Made by a program: the position numbers and the translations under genes. A DNA stretch of 13,907 nucleotides from an uncultured Alphaproteobacteria bacterium (lineage in GTDB: Bacteria > Pseudomonadota > Alphaproteobacteria > CAAHEQ01 > UBA3637). Below are positions 1 through 5,971 of this stretch, one piece after another. The notes beneath the pieces were generated by a model that was given only the letters and a program-made list of their open reading frames with translations, did not search any database and had not been told where the DNA came from. Location of the stretch: NCBI GenBank assembly GCA_934216505.1, contig CAKQBW010000018.1, positions 1-13,907 on the forward strand, written 5' to 3'. How positions within the stretch are numbered: the stretch's first letter is position 1; each line of letters opens with the position of its first letter.

Positions 1-270
1 GGATATAACAGCCGCTACCCCCAACACCAACAAAATGTTAGCGATATTTGACCCTACAACATTACCAACAGAAATGCCATCATTTCCATTAAAGGCGGCA
101 ATCAAACTGGTCGTCAATTCAGGGGTAGAAGTCCCAAATCCCACCAAAGTTAAACCAATTAACAATGGGGAAATACCTAACCTTTTAGCGACTGCCACAG
201 AGCCATCAACAAGCAGGTTTCCCCCATAAAAGAGCATCAAAAGCCCCAAAATCAAAAATAAATATGTCAT
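1..270 (-). CDS. Calcium/sodium antiporter family protein, N-terminal part (cut by left window edge)
   Basis: The complement of 1-270 reads as 90 uninterrupted codons from an ATG at 270 and runs off the left edge, so only the N-terminal quarter or so is present. The protein opens with a hydrophobic helix (MTYLFLILGLLMLFYGGNLL), followed by the alpha-1 repeat of the Na+/Ca2+ exchanger superfamily: GFGTSTPEL at residues 44-52 with the ion-coordinating Glu51, and GNVVGSNIANILLVLG at 69-84. This matches the N-terminus of YrbG/CaxA-type antiporters, inner-membrane proteins that exchange Ca2+ for Na+ (or K+). The first Met aligns with the usual start of the family. There is no Shine-Dalgarno sequence, but a promoter places the predicted +1 on this ATG (277-305). 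The family call is secure; ion specificity cannot be judged from this fragment. Confidence 0.88.
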   Translation of the reverse strand, partial: MTYLFLILGLLMLFYGGNLLVDGSVAVAKRLGISPLLIGLTLVGFGTSTPELTTSLIAAFNGNDGISVGNVVGSNIANILLVLGVAAVIS

Positions 271-276
271 ACAGAC

Positions 277-305
277 ATTATAGGCAATTTTATTTAAAAC
301 TGCAA
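277..305 (-). promoter_or_regulatory. Promoter of the antiporter gene; predicts a leaderless mRNA
   Basis: On the minus strand the -35-like TTGCAG (300-305) lies 17 bp from a perfect -10 TATAAT (277-282). Six bases separate the -10 from the ATG at 270, so the expected +1 is the A of the start codon. No Shine-Dalgarno sequence exists upstream. The -35 begins just 15 bp upstream of the start of the promoter's own spacer, immediately beyond the mdaB stop codon (313-315). The -35 match is only partial; the -10 is perfect. Confidence 0.6.
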
Positions 306-312
306 TATAATT

Positions 313-870
313 TTATTTTAAAAATATCAATTCCAAATGTCTTCTTAAGGCTTGCAAATAAACATCTACCTGCGGGTGCTTTACAACATCATGGCAAGAA
401 AAACTGGGTAAAGGCCTCAAACCAATAAATGTCTGGGCTTGATGCATTTCAATCAAGGCTGCATCGGGAGCGTAAATTCCCCGCCAAAAGCCATATCCAA
501 AAGAATCCAATGGCGCATTCCATGTTGTGGAGAGCATATAAGTCCGGCCATTCAGCATTCCTCCCATGCCATAGCCGTTTTCTGATGTTTGATAAAAAAG
601 GCCATAAGCATACACATCTTGCATATATTGTTTTAACAAAGCAGGTGTCCCAAACCAATAAATCGGAAATTGATAAATAATTGTGTCAGCCCATAAAAAC
701 TTTTTTTGTTCTTCTGCTACCTTATATCCTTTTTGGATAATTGTTGTTTTAATTTTATGTTCAGGATTTTCCGAAATGACTTTTTTCATTTCGTTCATCA
801 AAGTTTGATTCAATTTACCCGCAGAAAAATCCGCTTTTTGGTGTCCGTTGATAATCAGAACATTCGCCAT
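313..870 (-). CDS. mdaB: NAD(P)H quinone reductase, MdaB-like flavodoxin-fold protein
   Basis: This 185-residue protein has the flavodoxin-2 fold signature of MdaB/NQO1-type NAD(P)H dehydrogenases, close to the 193 residues of E. coli MdaB. Visible elements are the N-terminal strand and flavin phosphate loop (VLIINGHQK, residues 4-12), the basic/amide segment after it (SAGKLNQTL), ADTIIYQFPIYWFGTPALLK at 61-80 where the family has its isoalloxazine-contacting aromatic and Pro/Trp cluster, and the GMGGMLNGR loop around 101-109. Such enzymes are cytoplasmic FAD or FMN proteins that reduce quinones by two electrons and protect against oxidative stress. The start at 870 has a purine-rich AAAGGGGG about five bases upstream. 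It lies 60 bp downstream of glyA on the same strand with no evident terminator or convincing promoter between, so glyA read-through is likely. The family call is firm; the exact substrate is not known. Confidence 0.82.
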   Translation of the reverse strand: MANVLIINGHQKADFSAGKLNQTLMNEMKKVISENPEHKIKTTIIQKGYKVAEEQKKFLWADTIIYQFPIYWFGTPALLKQYMQDVYAYGLFYQTSENGYGMGGMLNGRTYMLSTTWNAPLDSFGYGFWRGIYAPDAALIEMHQAQTFIGLRPLPSFSCHDVVKHPQVDVYLQALRRHLELIFLK

Positions 871-930
871 TATTTCCCCCTTTTGTTATAAAAGAGAGAT
901 GGGAATCCTTTATTGAAATATCAAGCACAC

Positions 931-2247
931 TTACCTGTTCGTATAGGGAGCCACAAATTCTTTAACTTCCTGCCCTATTTTTTCCAAAAGGGCCGGATCC
1001 CCTTTGGCATGCGCCACCCTGATAATAAAGCCAGCAATTTGATGCATTTCAGGTTCTTTCATCCCTAAAGTAGTGACCGCAGGTGTTCCTAACCGAATCC
1101 CCGAAGGAATCCAAGGCTTTAAGTCCCCAGGAACAGCGTTTTTATTTGCCACTAAATGCGCTGTTTCCAAATCTTGAGCAAATTGAGAGGCGTCTGAAAC
1201 TTTTATAGATTCATCAGAATGGACCACATCCATTAAAATCAGGTGATTTTCTGTCCCGTTGCCAATCAATTTAAAACCTGCATTTTTTAAATCCCACGCC
1301 AAGGCCTTGGCATTTGTAATAATTTGATGGGCGTAATCTTTAAAGGAAGGTTGTAAAGCCTCCTTTAAGGCCACCGCCAAAGCCGCCATTGTATTCATAT
1401 GAGGTCCCCCTTGTAATCCAGGGAACAAGGCTTTATCAATTTTTGCACCCAACTCTTTTTTACAAATAATCAGCCCTGCCCGTGGCCCACGCAAAGTTTT
1501 ATGCGTTGTCGTTGTCATAATATCGGCGTATGGAAAGCATGAGGCATGGGCACCCCCTGCAATCAACCCCGCTATATGGGACACATCAGCCAACAACAAA
1601 GCCCCACACTTTTTGGCAATTTCCCCGAATCGGGCAAAATCTATTGGTAAAGGATAAGCGGTGGCCCCACAAACAATTATTTTGGGTTTCTTTTCCATCG
1701 CCATCTTTTCAATCGCCGCATAATCCAACACACCGTCTTTATCCAATCCATATTGAATTGCATTAAAAAATTTGCCTGTGATATTCACTTTATGGCCATG
1801 TGTTAAATGACCACCATTATCCAAAGACAAGCCCATAAAGGTATCCCCTGGTTGCAAAAAAGCCGACAAAACGGCCAAATTGGCGGGCGCCCCTGACAAA
1901 GGTTGCACATTGGCGTGATACTTTTCCTTTTCATTGGGTACAAACAATTCCAGCGCTCGATCAATCAACAATTGCTCTAACTGATTTGTATTCGCCTGAC
2001 CTTGATAATAACGCCCATTAGCCGACACACAGTCATTTTCTTTGGTCCATTTATGAGGATAGCCTTCCGCATATTTATTGGTAAAGCAACTGGACAAAGC
2101 CGCCGCCACCGCTGTGGAAACAATGTTTTCCGAAGGGATTAAAGGAATCGTTTCACTTTGGCGTTTATTTTCCGCCGCAATTAATGAGGCGACCTCTAAA
2201 TCCTCATCAGCTACTAAATCCACGATACCAGATAATTGTATATACAT
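931..2247 (-). CDS. glyA: Serine hydroxymethyltransferase
   Basis: PLP enzyme of 438 residues that interconverts serine plus tetrahydrofolate with glycine plus 5,10-methylene-tetrahydrofolate in the cytoplasm. Diagnostic motifs: LIPSENIVS (36-44), TNKYAEGYP (56-64), NVQPLSGAPAN (113-123), GGHLTHG (145-151), Asp221 and His224 stacking on PLP (LADVSHIAGL), the Schiff-base Lys250 in TTTTHKTLRGPR, and SGIRLGTPA near the C-terminus. An earlier in-frame ATG at 2298 is rejected: the ATG at 2247 has an AAGGAG sequence seven bases upstream, and the predicted +1 of its promoter (about 2276) lies downstream of 2298. Compared with E. coli GlyA there is a 12-residue insertion (67-78) between GYPHK and RYY, and NTNQLE replaces the usual VDxxE after the double Tyr. 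All core catalytic residues that I can check are kept. Confidence 0.96.
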   Translation of the reverse strand: MYIQLSGIVDLVADEDLEVASLIAAENKRQSETIPLIPSENIVSTAVAAALSSCFTNKYAEGYPHKWTKENDCVSANGRYYQGQANTNQLEQLLIDRALELFVPNEKEKYHANVQPLSGAPANLAVLSAFLQPGDTFMGLSLDNGGHLTHGHKVNITGKFFNAIQYGLDKDGVLDYAAIEKMAMEKKPKIIVCGATAYPLPIDFARFGEIAKKCGALLLADVSHIAGLIAGGAHASCFPYADIMTTTTHKTLRGPRAGLIICKKELGAKIDKALFPGLQGGPHMNTMAALAVALKEALQPSFKDYAHQIITNAKALAWDLKNAGFKLIGNGTENHLILMDVVHSDESIKVSDASQFAQDLETAHLVANKNAVPGDLKPWIPSGIRLGTPAVTTLGMKEPEMHQIAGFIIRVAHAKGDPALLEKIGQEVKEFVAPYTNR

Positions 2248-2282
2248 AGGGAACTCCTTTCTGTTCAAACCAACCTGAAGCA

Positions 2283-2311
2283 AGTTTAGCAAAATCATCT
2301 TTTTTAGTCAA
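2283..2311 (-). promoter_or_regulatory. glyA promoter
   Basis: Minus-strand TTGACT (2306-2311), a 17-bp spacer, then TAAACT (2283-2288). The expected +1 is near 2276, giving a leader of about 29 bases that carries the AAGGAG site of glyA. The leader is too short for a riboswitch. Its -35 faces the ffh -35 across 33 bp. Confidence 0.7.
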
Positions 2312-2344
2312 GGACAAGAACAGATATTTTCATAAATAAAAGAC

Positions 2345-2373
2345 TTGACTTTCTGTTTTATTTTCGGTATAAT
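2345..2373 (+). promoter_or_regulatory. Promoter of the ffh-rpsP-rimM-trmD-rplS operon
   Basis: TTGACT (2345-2350), 17-bp spacer, perfect TATAAT (2368-2373). The expected +1 is about 2380, which leaves a leader of roughly 99 bases before the ffh GTG. This is one of the two best promoter matches in the window, as expected for a ribosomal-protein operon. Confidence 0.85.
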
Positions 2374-2380
2374 GGGAACT

Positions 2381-2470
2381 ATTCCTAAAAGGACTTATGT
2401 ATCAGTCTCTGAGGAGATACCCCGTTCGGCGATGGTTCGCTCACCGGGGCGCAAATGCTATAAAAGGAGT
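2381..2470 (+). promoter_or_regulatory. Structured 5' leader of the ffh operon
   Basis: The leader is visibly richer in GC and in inverted repeats than other spacers here. Hairpin 1 is TCCT/AGGA (2383-2386 with 2390-2393). Hairpin 2 can pair GTATC with GATAC (2399-2403, 2416-2420) or, alternatively, TCTC with GAGA (2406-2409, 2414-2417). Hairpin 3 pairs CCCCG (2420-2424) with CGGGG (2445-2449) and, past a 4x4 internal loop, GCGA (2429-2432) with TCGC (2437-2440), capped by TGGT. The ffh Shine-Dalgarno AAAAGGAG (2462-2469) follows unpaired. It is not the SRP RNA: the GGAAGCAGC tetraloop signature is absent. It could be a protein-binding or attenuation leader; I cannot assign it to a known RNA family. 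Confidence 0.5.
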
Positions 2471-2474
2471 TTGA
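2397..2474 (+). CDS. Possible 25-residue Arg-rich leader peptide upstream of ffh
   Basis: An ATG at 2397, three bases after AAGGA (2389-2393), opens a 25-codon frame ending in TGA at 2472-2474. The peptide begins MYQSLRRYPV, continues RRWFAHRGA and ends NAIKGV, so it holds five Arg, encoded by AGG, AGA, CGG, CGA and CGG. The frame contains the whole second and third hairpins of the leader and overlaps the ffh Shine-Dalgarno; its stop lies four bases before the ffh GTG, which would suit translational coupling. The spacing from AAGGA to ATG is shorter than usual, and the same bases are explained by RNA structure, so the frame may be chance. No similarity recognised. Confidence 0.3.
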   Translation: MYQSLRRYPVRRWFAHRGANAIKGV

Positions 2475-2478
2475 GTTC

Positions 2479-3867
2479 GTGTTTGGCGGATTGACAGATA
2501 GGCTTGGAAAAATTTTTGATAAACTCACAGGACGGGGGATTATCACTGAGGAAATTATGAATAACACCGCCCGTGAAATTAAAATTGCTTTGTTGGAAGC
2601 CGATGTTGCTTTACCTGTGGTCAAGGATTTTATCAACAAAGTGAAAGAAAAAGCCATTGGTCAAGAAGTCATTAAATCTGTTCAACCCGCCCAAATGGTC
2701 ATTAAAATTGTTCATGATGAATTAGTGGCTCTCTTGGGAAGTTCTGTGAATTTCAAATGGACTCCTCACGCCCAAAATGTGTTATTGATGGTAGGGTTGC
2801 AAGGAGCGGGCAAAACAACTTCCGCTGCCAAAATTGCCCTGAAATTACAAAAAGAAGGGAAAAAAGTTTTACTGGCGAGTTTGGATACCTATCGCCCTGC
2901 CGCCCAAGAACAACTAGCTGATTTAGGAAAAACTTATCATTTAGATGTTTTGCCTATCGTTCGGGAAGAAAAGCCCTTGGACATTACAAAACGCGCCCTG
3001 AAAGAAGCCAAATTAGGCCTCTATGATATTTTGATTTTGGACACAGCAGGACGCTTGCATATTGATGCTCCGATGATGGAGGAAGTAGCGGAAATCAAAA
3101 AAATTTCAAATCCGTCTGAAACCTTATTAGTTGTGGATTCTTTGATGGGGCAAGATGCTTTAAACATTGCCCAAGAATTTACAGATAAAGTAGGAATTAC
3201 AGGGGTTGTCTTAACCCGTATTGATGGGGATAATCGGGGGGGTGTTGCCCTTTCCATGCGGGCCATTACGGGTCAGCCCATTCAATTTTTAGGTGTGGGC
3301 GAAAAAGCCGATGCTTTAGAATACTTTGATGCCAAACGCATTGCCGACAGAATCTTGGGTATGGGGGATGTTGTGGGCTTAGTGGAAACCGCCATTGAAA
3401 AAGTCAATCAAGAAGATATGCAGGCCCAAGCCGTGAAAATGATGTCGGGTCAGTTTGATTTAAACGATTTGATGAAGCAGTTGGAACAAATAGAAAACAT
3501 GGGCGATATCAAAGGAATTATGAAGATGATTCCTGGGATTGCTAAATTTTCAAAACAAATTGACGAATCCAATGTGGATAACCGCCTGATGAAACGTCAA
3601 GCGGCAATCATCAAGTCTATGACGCCCGCCGAACGTAAAACCCCTGCCCTGATTAAAGCAAACCGCAAAATACGAATCGCCAAAGGGGCCGGTGTTAAAG
3701 TGGAAGATGTCAATAGGTTATTAAAAAACTATGACCAAATGGCTGAAGTGATGAAAAAGTTTAAAAAGATGGGACCTTTCGGAATGATGTCCATGATGAA
3801 AAAGATGGGGAATCTGATGAAAGGAATGCCTGGAAATAACGGGGGCTTTCCTCCGTTTCATGTCTAA
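2479..3867 (+). CDS. ffh: Signal recognition particle GTPase Ffh (SRP54)
   Basis: Ffh binds 4.5S RNA and the signal sequences of nascent membrane proteins and, with FtsY, docks ribosomes at the membrane. The 462 residues show the full family layout: helical N domain (about 1-100), G domain with P-loop GLQGAGKTT (106-114), DTYRPAAQEQL (136-146), DTAGR (188-192), TRIDGD (246-251) in place of the more usual TKxDGD, and GVGE (272-275), then the methionine-rich M domain (about 325-440) ending in repeated GMM/MKKM stretches. The start is GTG at 2479, nine bases after AAAAGGAG; no in-frame ATG nearby fits the family start MFGGLTDRL better. First gene of its operon. A run of seven G at 3236-3242 lies inside the CDS but the frame is intact. 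The Arg in the G4 motif is, from memory, typical of alphaproteobacteria. Confidence 0.97.
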   Translation: MFGGLTDRLGKIFDKLTGRGIITEEIMNNTAREIKIALLEADVALPVVKDFINKVKEKAIGQEVIKSVQPAQMVIKIVHDELVALLGSSVNFKWTPHAQNVLLMVGLQGAGKTTSAAKIALKLQKEGKKVLLASLDTYRPAAQEQLADLGKTYHLDVLPIVREEKPLDITKRALKEAKLGLYDILILDTAGRLHIDAPMMEEVAEIKKISNPSETLLVVDSLMGQDALNIAQEFTDKVGITGVVLTRIDGDNRGGVALSMRAITGQPIQFLGVGEKADALEYFDAKRIADRILGMGDVVGLVETAIEKVNQEDMQAQAVKMMSGQFDLNDLMKQLEQIENMGDIKGIMKMIPGIAKFSKQIDESNVDNRLMKRQAAIIKSMTPAERKTPALIKANRKIRIAKGAGVKVEDVNRLLKNYDQMAEVMKKFKKMGPFGMMSMMKKMGNLMKGMPGNNGGFPPFHV

Positions 3868-3890
3868 CTACAACAGAAAGGAAGAAAAAA

Positions 3891-4316
3891 ATGTCAGTTA
3901 GAATTCGTTTAGCCCGTGGTGGTGCCAAAAAACGCCCTGTTCACAAAATCGTTGTGGCAGATAAGCGTTGCCGTCGTGATGGACGTTTCATTGAAGAATT
4001 AGGATTTTACAATCCTCTTTTACCCAAAGACAGCAAAGATGCTTTGCGGGTAGATATTGAAGCCGCCAAAAAGTGGATGGCACAAGGGGCAGAAGTCACT
4101 GAACGGGTCCAAAAATTATTTAGTTTGTTGGGCTTATGTGATAAACCAACCGTTCGTGAAACACCGAAAAAATCGGCCCCCAAAGCCAAGGCTCAAGAAC
4201 GGATGAAAGCCGAAGCAGAAGCCAAGGCTGCTGCTGAAGAAGCCGCCAAAGCCGAAGCAGAAGCCGCGCAGACCGCCGCTGAACAACCTGTCGCTGAAGA
4301 AGCCAAAGCAGAGTAA
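3891..4316 (+). CDS. rpsP: 30S ribosomal protein S16 (bS16) with long charged C-terminal tail
   Basis: The first 85 or so residues are canonical bS16: MSVRIRLARGGAKKRPVHKI, then VADKRCRRDGRFIEELGFYNP and a C-terminal helix AAKKWMAQGAEVTERVQKLF. bS16 binds 16S rRNA early in 30S assembly. From about residue 90 the protein continues as a low-complexity Ala/Glu/Lys tail of roughly 50 residues, likely a charged helix, making 141 residues against about 80-90 in E. coli. Tails on S16 are common in alphaproteobacteria, so this is lineage-typical rather than a fusion. AGGAAG precedes the ATG, 23 bp after the ffh stop. An 18-bp direct repeat encodes part of the tail. Confidence 0.97.
   Translation: MSVRIRLARGGAKKRPVHKIVVADKRCRRDGRFIEELGFYNPLLPKDSKDALRVDIEAAKKWMAQGAEVTERVQKLFSLLGLCDKPTVRETPKKSAPKAKAQERMKAEAEAKAAAEEAAKAEAEAAQTAAEQPVAEEAKAE
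4206..4265 (+). repeat. 18-bp direct repeat in the rpsP tail
   Basis: AAAGCCGAAGCAGAAGCC occurs identically at 4206-4223 and 4248-4265, 42 bp (14 codons) apart and in frame, encoding KAEAEA twice. It suggests that the Ala/Glu tail of S16 grew by in-frame duplication; length variation between strains would be unsurprising. Confidence 0.8.
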
Positions 4317-4333
4317 ATTTTAAAGGATTAAAA

Positions 4334-4840
4334 ATGTCGTTGATTGCTGTCGGAAAAATTGTCAATGTTCATGGAATCAAGGGTGTTATGAAAGTAAAAC
4401 CCTATTTGATGAATCGGACACATTTTAAGGAGTTAAATCCTTTTACCGACAAAAATGGCAAAAAAAACTTTGAAGCGTCTATTGTGGGACAGAAAGGGGA
4501 TTGTTGGTTAGTGGCCATCAAAGGCATTACAGACAGAACAACCGCCGAAAACTTTAAGGGATTAGAATTGTATGCCGACCGCAACAAACTCCCCCAAATT
4601 CAGGAAAATGAATTTTATCAATGCGATTTGGTGGGAATGAGGGTCTTTCATCAAGGTCAAATCTTTGGGAAAGTTACCAAGGTTTTGAACTTTGGGGCGG
4701 GCGATATTTTGGAAATTATAACAACGGACAATCAAATTTTGGATTTTTCTTTTTCAAAAAAGACCTTCCCTGTTATAGATATTCCCAACAAGCAAATGCA
4801 AATCGTTATCCCCGAGGGAATGGAAGGAACCGTCAAATGA
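4334..4840 (+). CDS. rimM: Ribosome maturation factor RimM
   Basis: RimM binds S19 and assists maturation of the 30S head. The 168-residue protein has the N-terminal RimM beta-barrel beginning VGKIVNVHGIKGVMKVKPYL (about 6-25), the ELYADRNKLP segment that leads into the linker, and a C-terminal PRC-barrel starting near EFYQCDLVGMRVF (about 96-108) with the GKVTKVLNFGAGDILEI core and a terminal VIDIPNKQMQIVIPEGM. Length and layout match the family. AAAGGA lies six to eight bases before the ATG, 17 bp after the rpsP stop. Its last codons overlap the trmD start as ATGA, so the two are probably translationally coupled. Confidence 0.96.
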   Translation: MSLIAVGKIVNVHGIKGVMKVKPYLMNRTHFKELNPFTDKNGKKNFEASIVGQKGDCWLVAIKGITDRTTAENFKGLELYADRNKLPQIQENEFYQCDLVGMRVFHQGQIFGKVTKVLNFGAGDILEIITTDNQILDFSFSKKTFPVIDIPNKQMQIVIPEGMEGTVK

Positions 4841-5532
4841 AAGTCAATGTTTTGACCCTTTATCCCGAAATGTTCCCAGGGTGCTTGGGCTATTCTCTGA
4901 TTGGTAAGGCTTTGGACGAAAAAAAATGGACATTGAATTTAATCAACATTCGTGATTTTTCATCCAACCATTACAAATCTGTAGATGACACCCCTTTTGG
5001 AGGGGGCGCCGGCATGATTATGCGACCCGATGTTTTAGACAAAGCCCTTCAATCTGTTTGCCCAAAGGGAGAGATTTATTATCTTTCGCCCCGGGGCGAA
5101 ACCTTTAATCAACACACGGCTCATACTTGGGCGCATTCAGATGAAATGACTTTTGTCTGTGGGCGTTTTGAAGGCGTTGATGAAAGAGTTTTGGAAAAGT
5201 GGGCTATCAAAGAAATAAGCATTGGTGATTTCGTCCTGTCTGGGGGCGAACCTGCTTTAATTGCCATGTTAGATGCAACCATTCGGTTAATTCCTGGGGT
5301 TTTAGGAAATGCTGATTCTGTTTTAGAGGAAAGTTTTTCCAACGATTTATTGGAATATCCCCAATACACCAAACCCCAAATTTGGGAAGGACGAAAAGTG
5401 CCCGATGTTTTAACAAGTGGGCATCATGCAAACATCAGAAAATGGCGACAGGAACAATCCGAAATTTTAACAAAAACAAGGCGTCCAGACTTGTATAAAA
5501 AATATCTGGATAATCAAAAGAAAGGAAACTAA
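4837..5532 (+). CDS. trmD: tRNA (guanine-N1-)-methyltransferase TrmD
   Basis: TrmD transfers a methyl group from S-adenosylmethionine to G37 of tRNAs, preventing +1 frameshifts. The 231-residue protein carries the SPOUT trefoil-knot motifs: FPGC near the start, DDTPFGGGAGMIM (50-62), YYLSPRGE (81-88), VCGRFEGVDER (107-117) and IGDFVLSGGE (129-138), then the linker to the helical C-terminal domain with EYPQYTKP and TSGHHANIRKWR. I start at the ATG 4837, which overlaps the rimM stop as ATGA and gives the family N-terminus MKVNVLTLYPEMF; the frame stays open upstream to 4621 only because it runs through rimM. The residue aligned with catalytic Asp169 of E. coli is Glu165 (VLEESF), an acidic but longer side chain. 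One base separates its stop from rplS. Confidence 0.97.
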   Translation: MKVNVLTLYPEMFPGCLGYSLIGKALDEKKWTLNLINIRDFSSNHYKSVDDTPFGGGAGMIMRPDVLDKALQSVCPKGEIYYLSPRGETFNQHTAHTWAHSDEMTFVCGRFEGVDERVLEKWAIKEISIGDFVLSGGEPALIAMLDATIRLIPGVLGNADSVLEESFSNDLLEYPQYTKPQIWEGRKVPDVLTSGHHANIRKWRQEQSEILTKTRRPDLYKKYLDNQKKGN

Positions 5533-5533
5533 A

Positions 5534-5905
5534 ATGACCAAAAAAATCATTCAAGATTTAAAGGCAGAACAAATTGCCAAGTTGGACAAAAAAGTCCCCG
5601 ATTTTAAAGCAGGAGACACTGTTCGTGTTTTATGCAAAATCGTAGAAGAAAAAAACACAAGAACTCAAGCCTATGAAGGTGTTTGTATTGCCCGTCACAA
5701 TGATGGGGCAGCCTCTACTTTCACAGTGCGTAAAATTTCTTTCGGTGAAGGCGTGGAAAGAGTTTTCCCTCTTTATTCCCCCAATATCGCCGAAATCAAA
5801 GTCGTGCGCCGTGGTAAAGTCAATCGTGGCAAATTGTACTACTTACGTGCTTTGTTTGGTAAAAAAGCCCGTATTGCTGAAATGAAAGATACAAAAGCCG
5901 AATAA
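5534..5905 (+). CDS. rplS: 50S ribosomal protein L19 (bL19)
   Basis: bL19 sits at the 30S-50S interface. The 123 residues are typical: FKAGDTVRVLCKIVEE (about 24-39), TQAYEGVCIARHNDGAASTFTVRKI (48-72), GEGVERVFPLYSPNI, then VVRRGKVNRGKLYYLRALFGKKARI and a short charged tail. A GGAAAC-type ribosome site lies inside the end of trmD (AAAGGAAACTAA), two bases of spacer from the trmD stop, so translation follows TrmD directly. It is the last gene of the operon and is followed by a strong hairpin terminator. Confidence 0.97.
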   Translation: MTKKIIQDLKAEQIAKLDKKVPDFKAGDTVRVLCKIVEEKNTRTQAYEGVCIARHNDGAASTFTVRKISFGEGVERVFPLYSPNIAEIKVVRRGKVNRGKLYYLRALFGKKARIAEMKDTKAE

Positions 5906-5921
5906 GGTTTTTGAAAAAATG

Positions 5922-5957
5922 CCAAAATCCTTGATTCCAAACATCAAGGATTTTTGG
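5922..5957 (+). terminator. Terminator of the ffh-rplS operon
   Basis: A 12-bp perfect stem, AAAATCCTTGAT (5924-5935) with ATCAAGGATTTT (5943-5954), and a seven-base loop, extended by CC/GG past a one-base bulge. The descending arm ends in five T. It lies 18 bases past the rplS stop. The hairpin ends only 14-17 bases before the rluD ATG, so it doubles as the rluD upstream region. Confidence 0.8.
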
Positions 5958-5971
5958 TTATATGGGATTTT

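Noticed and set aside
871..930. Promoter for mdaB from CTTGATA in the glyA-mdaB gap
   Set aside because: No acceptable -10 hexamer lies 16-18 bp downstream of it.
2248..2298. Upstream ATG at 2298 that would extend GlyA by 17 residues
   Set aside because: It lies upstream of the predicted glyA +1 and has no ribosome site, while ATG 2247 has AAGGAG at good distance.
2381..2470. Possible 4.5S SRP RNA gene next to ffh
   Set aside because: The conserved GGAAGCAGC-type tetraloop and asymmetric loop of SRP RNA are absent.
3236..3242. Run of seven G in ffh as a slippage or phase-variation site
   Set aside because: It is short, ffh is essential, and the frame is intact with conserved protein on both sides.
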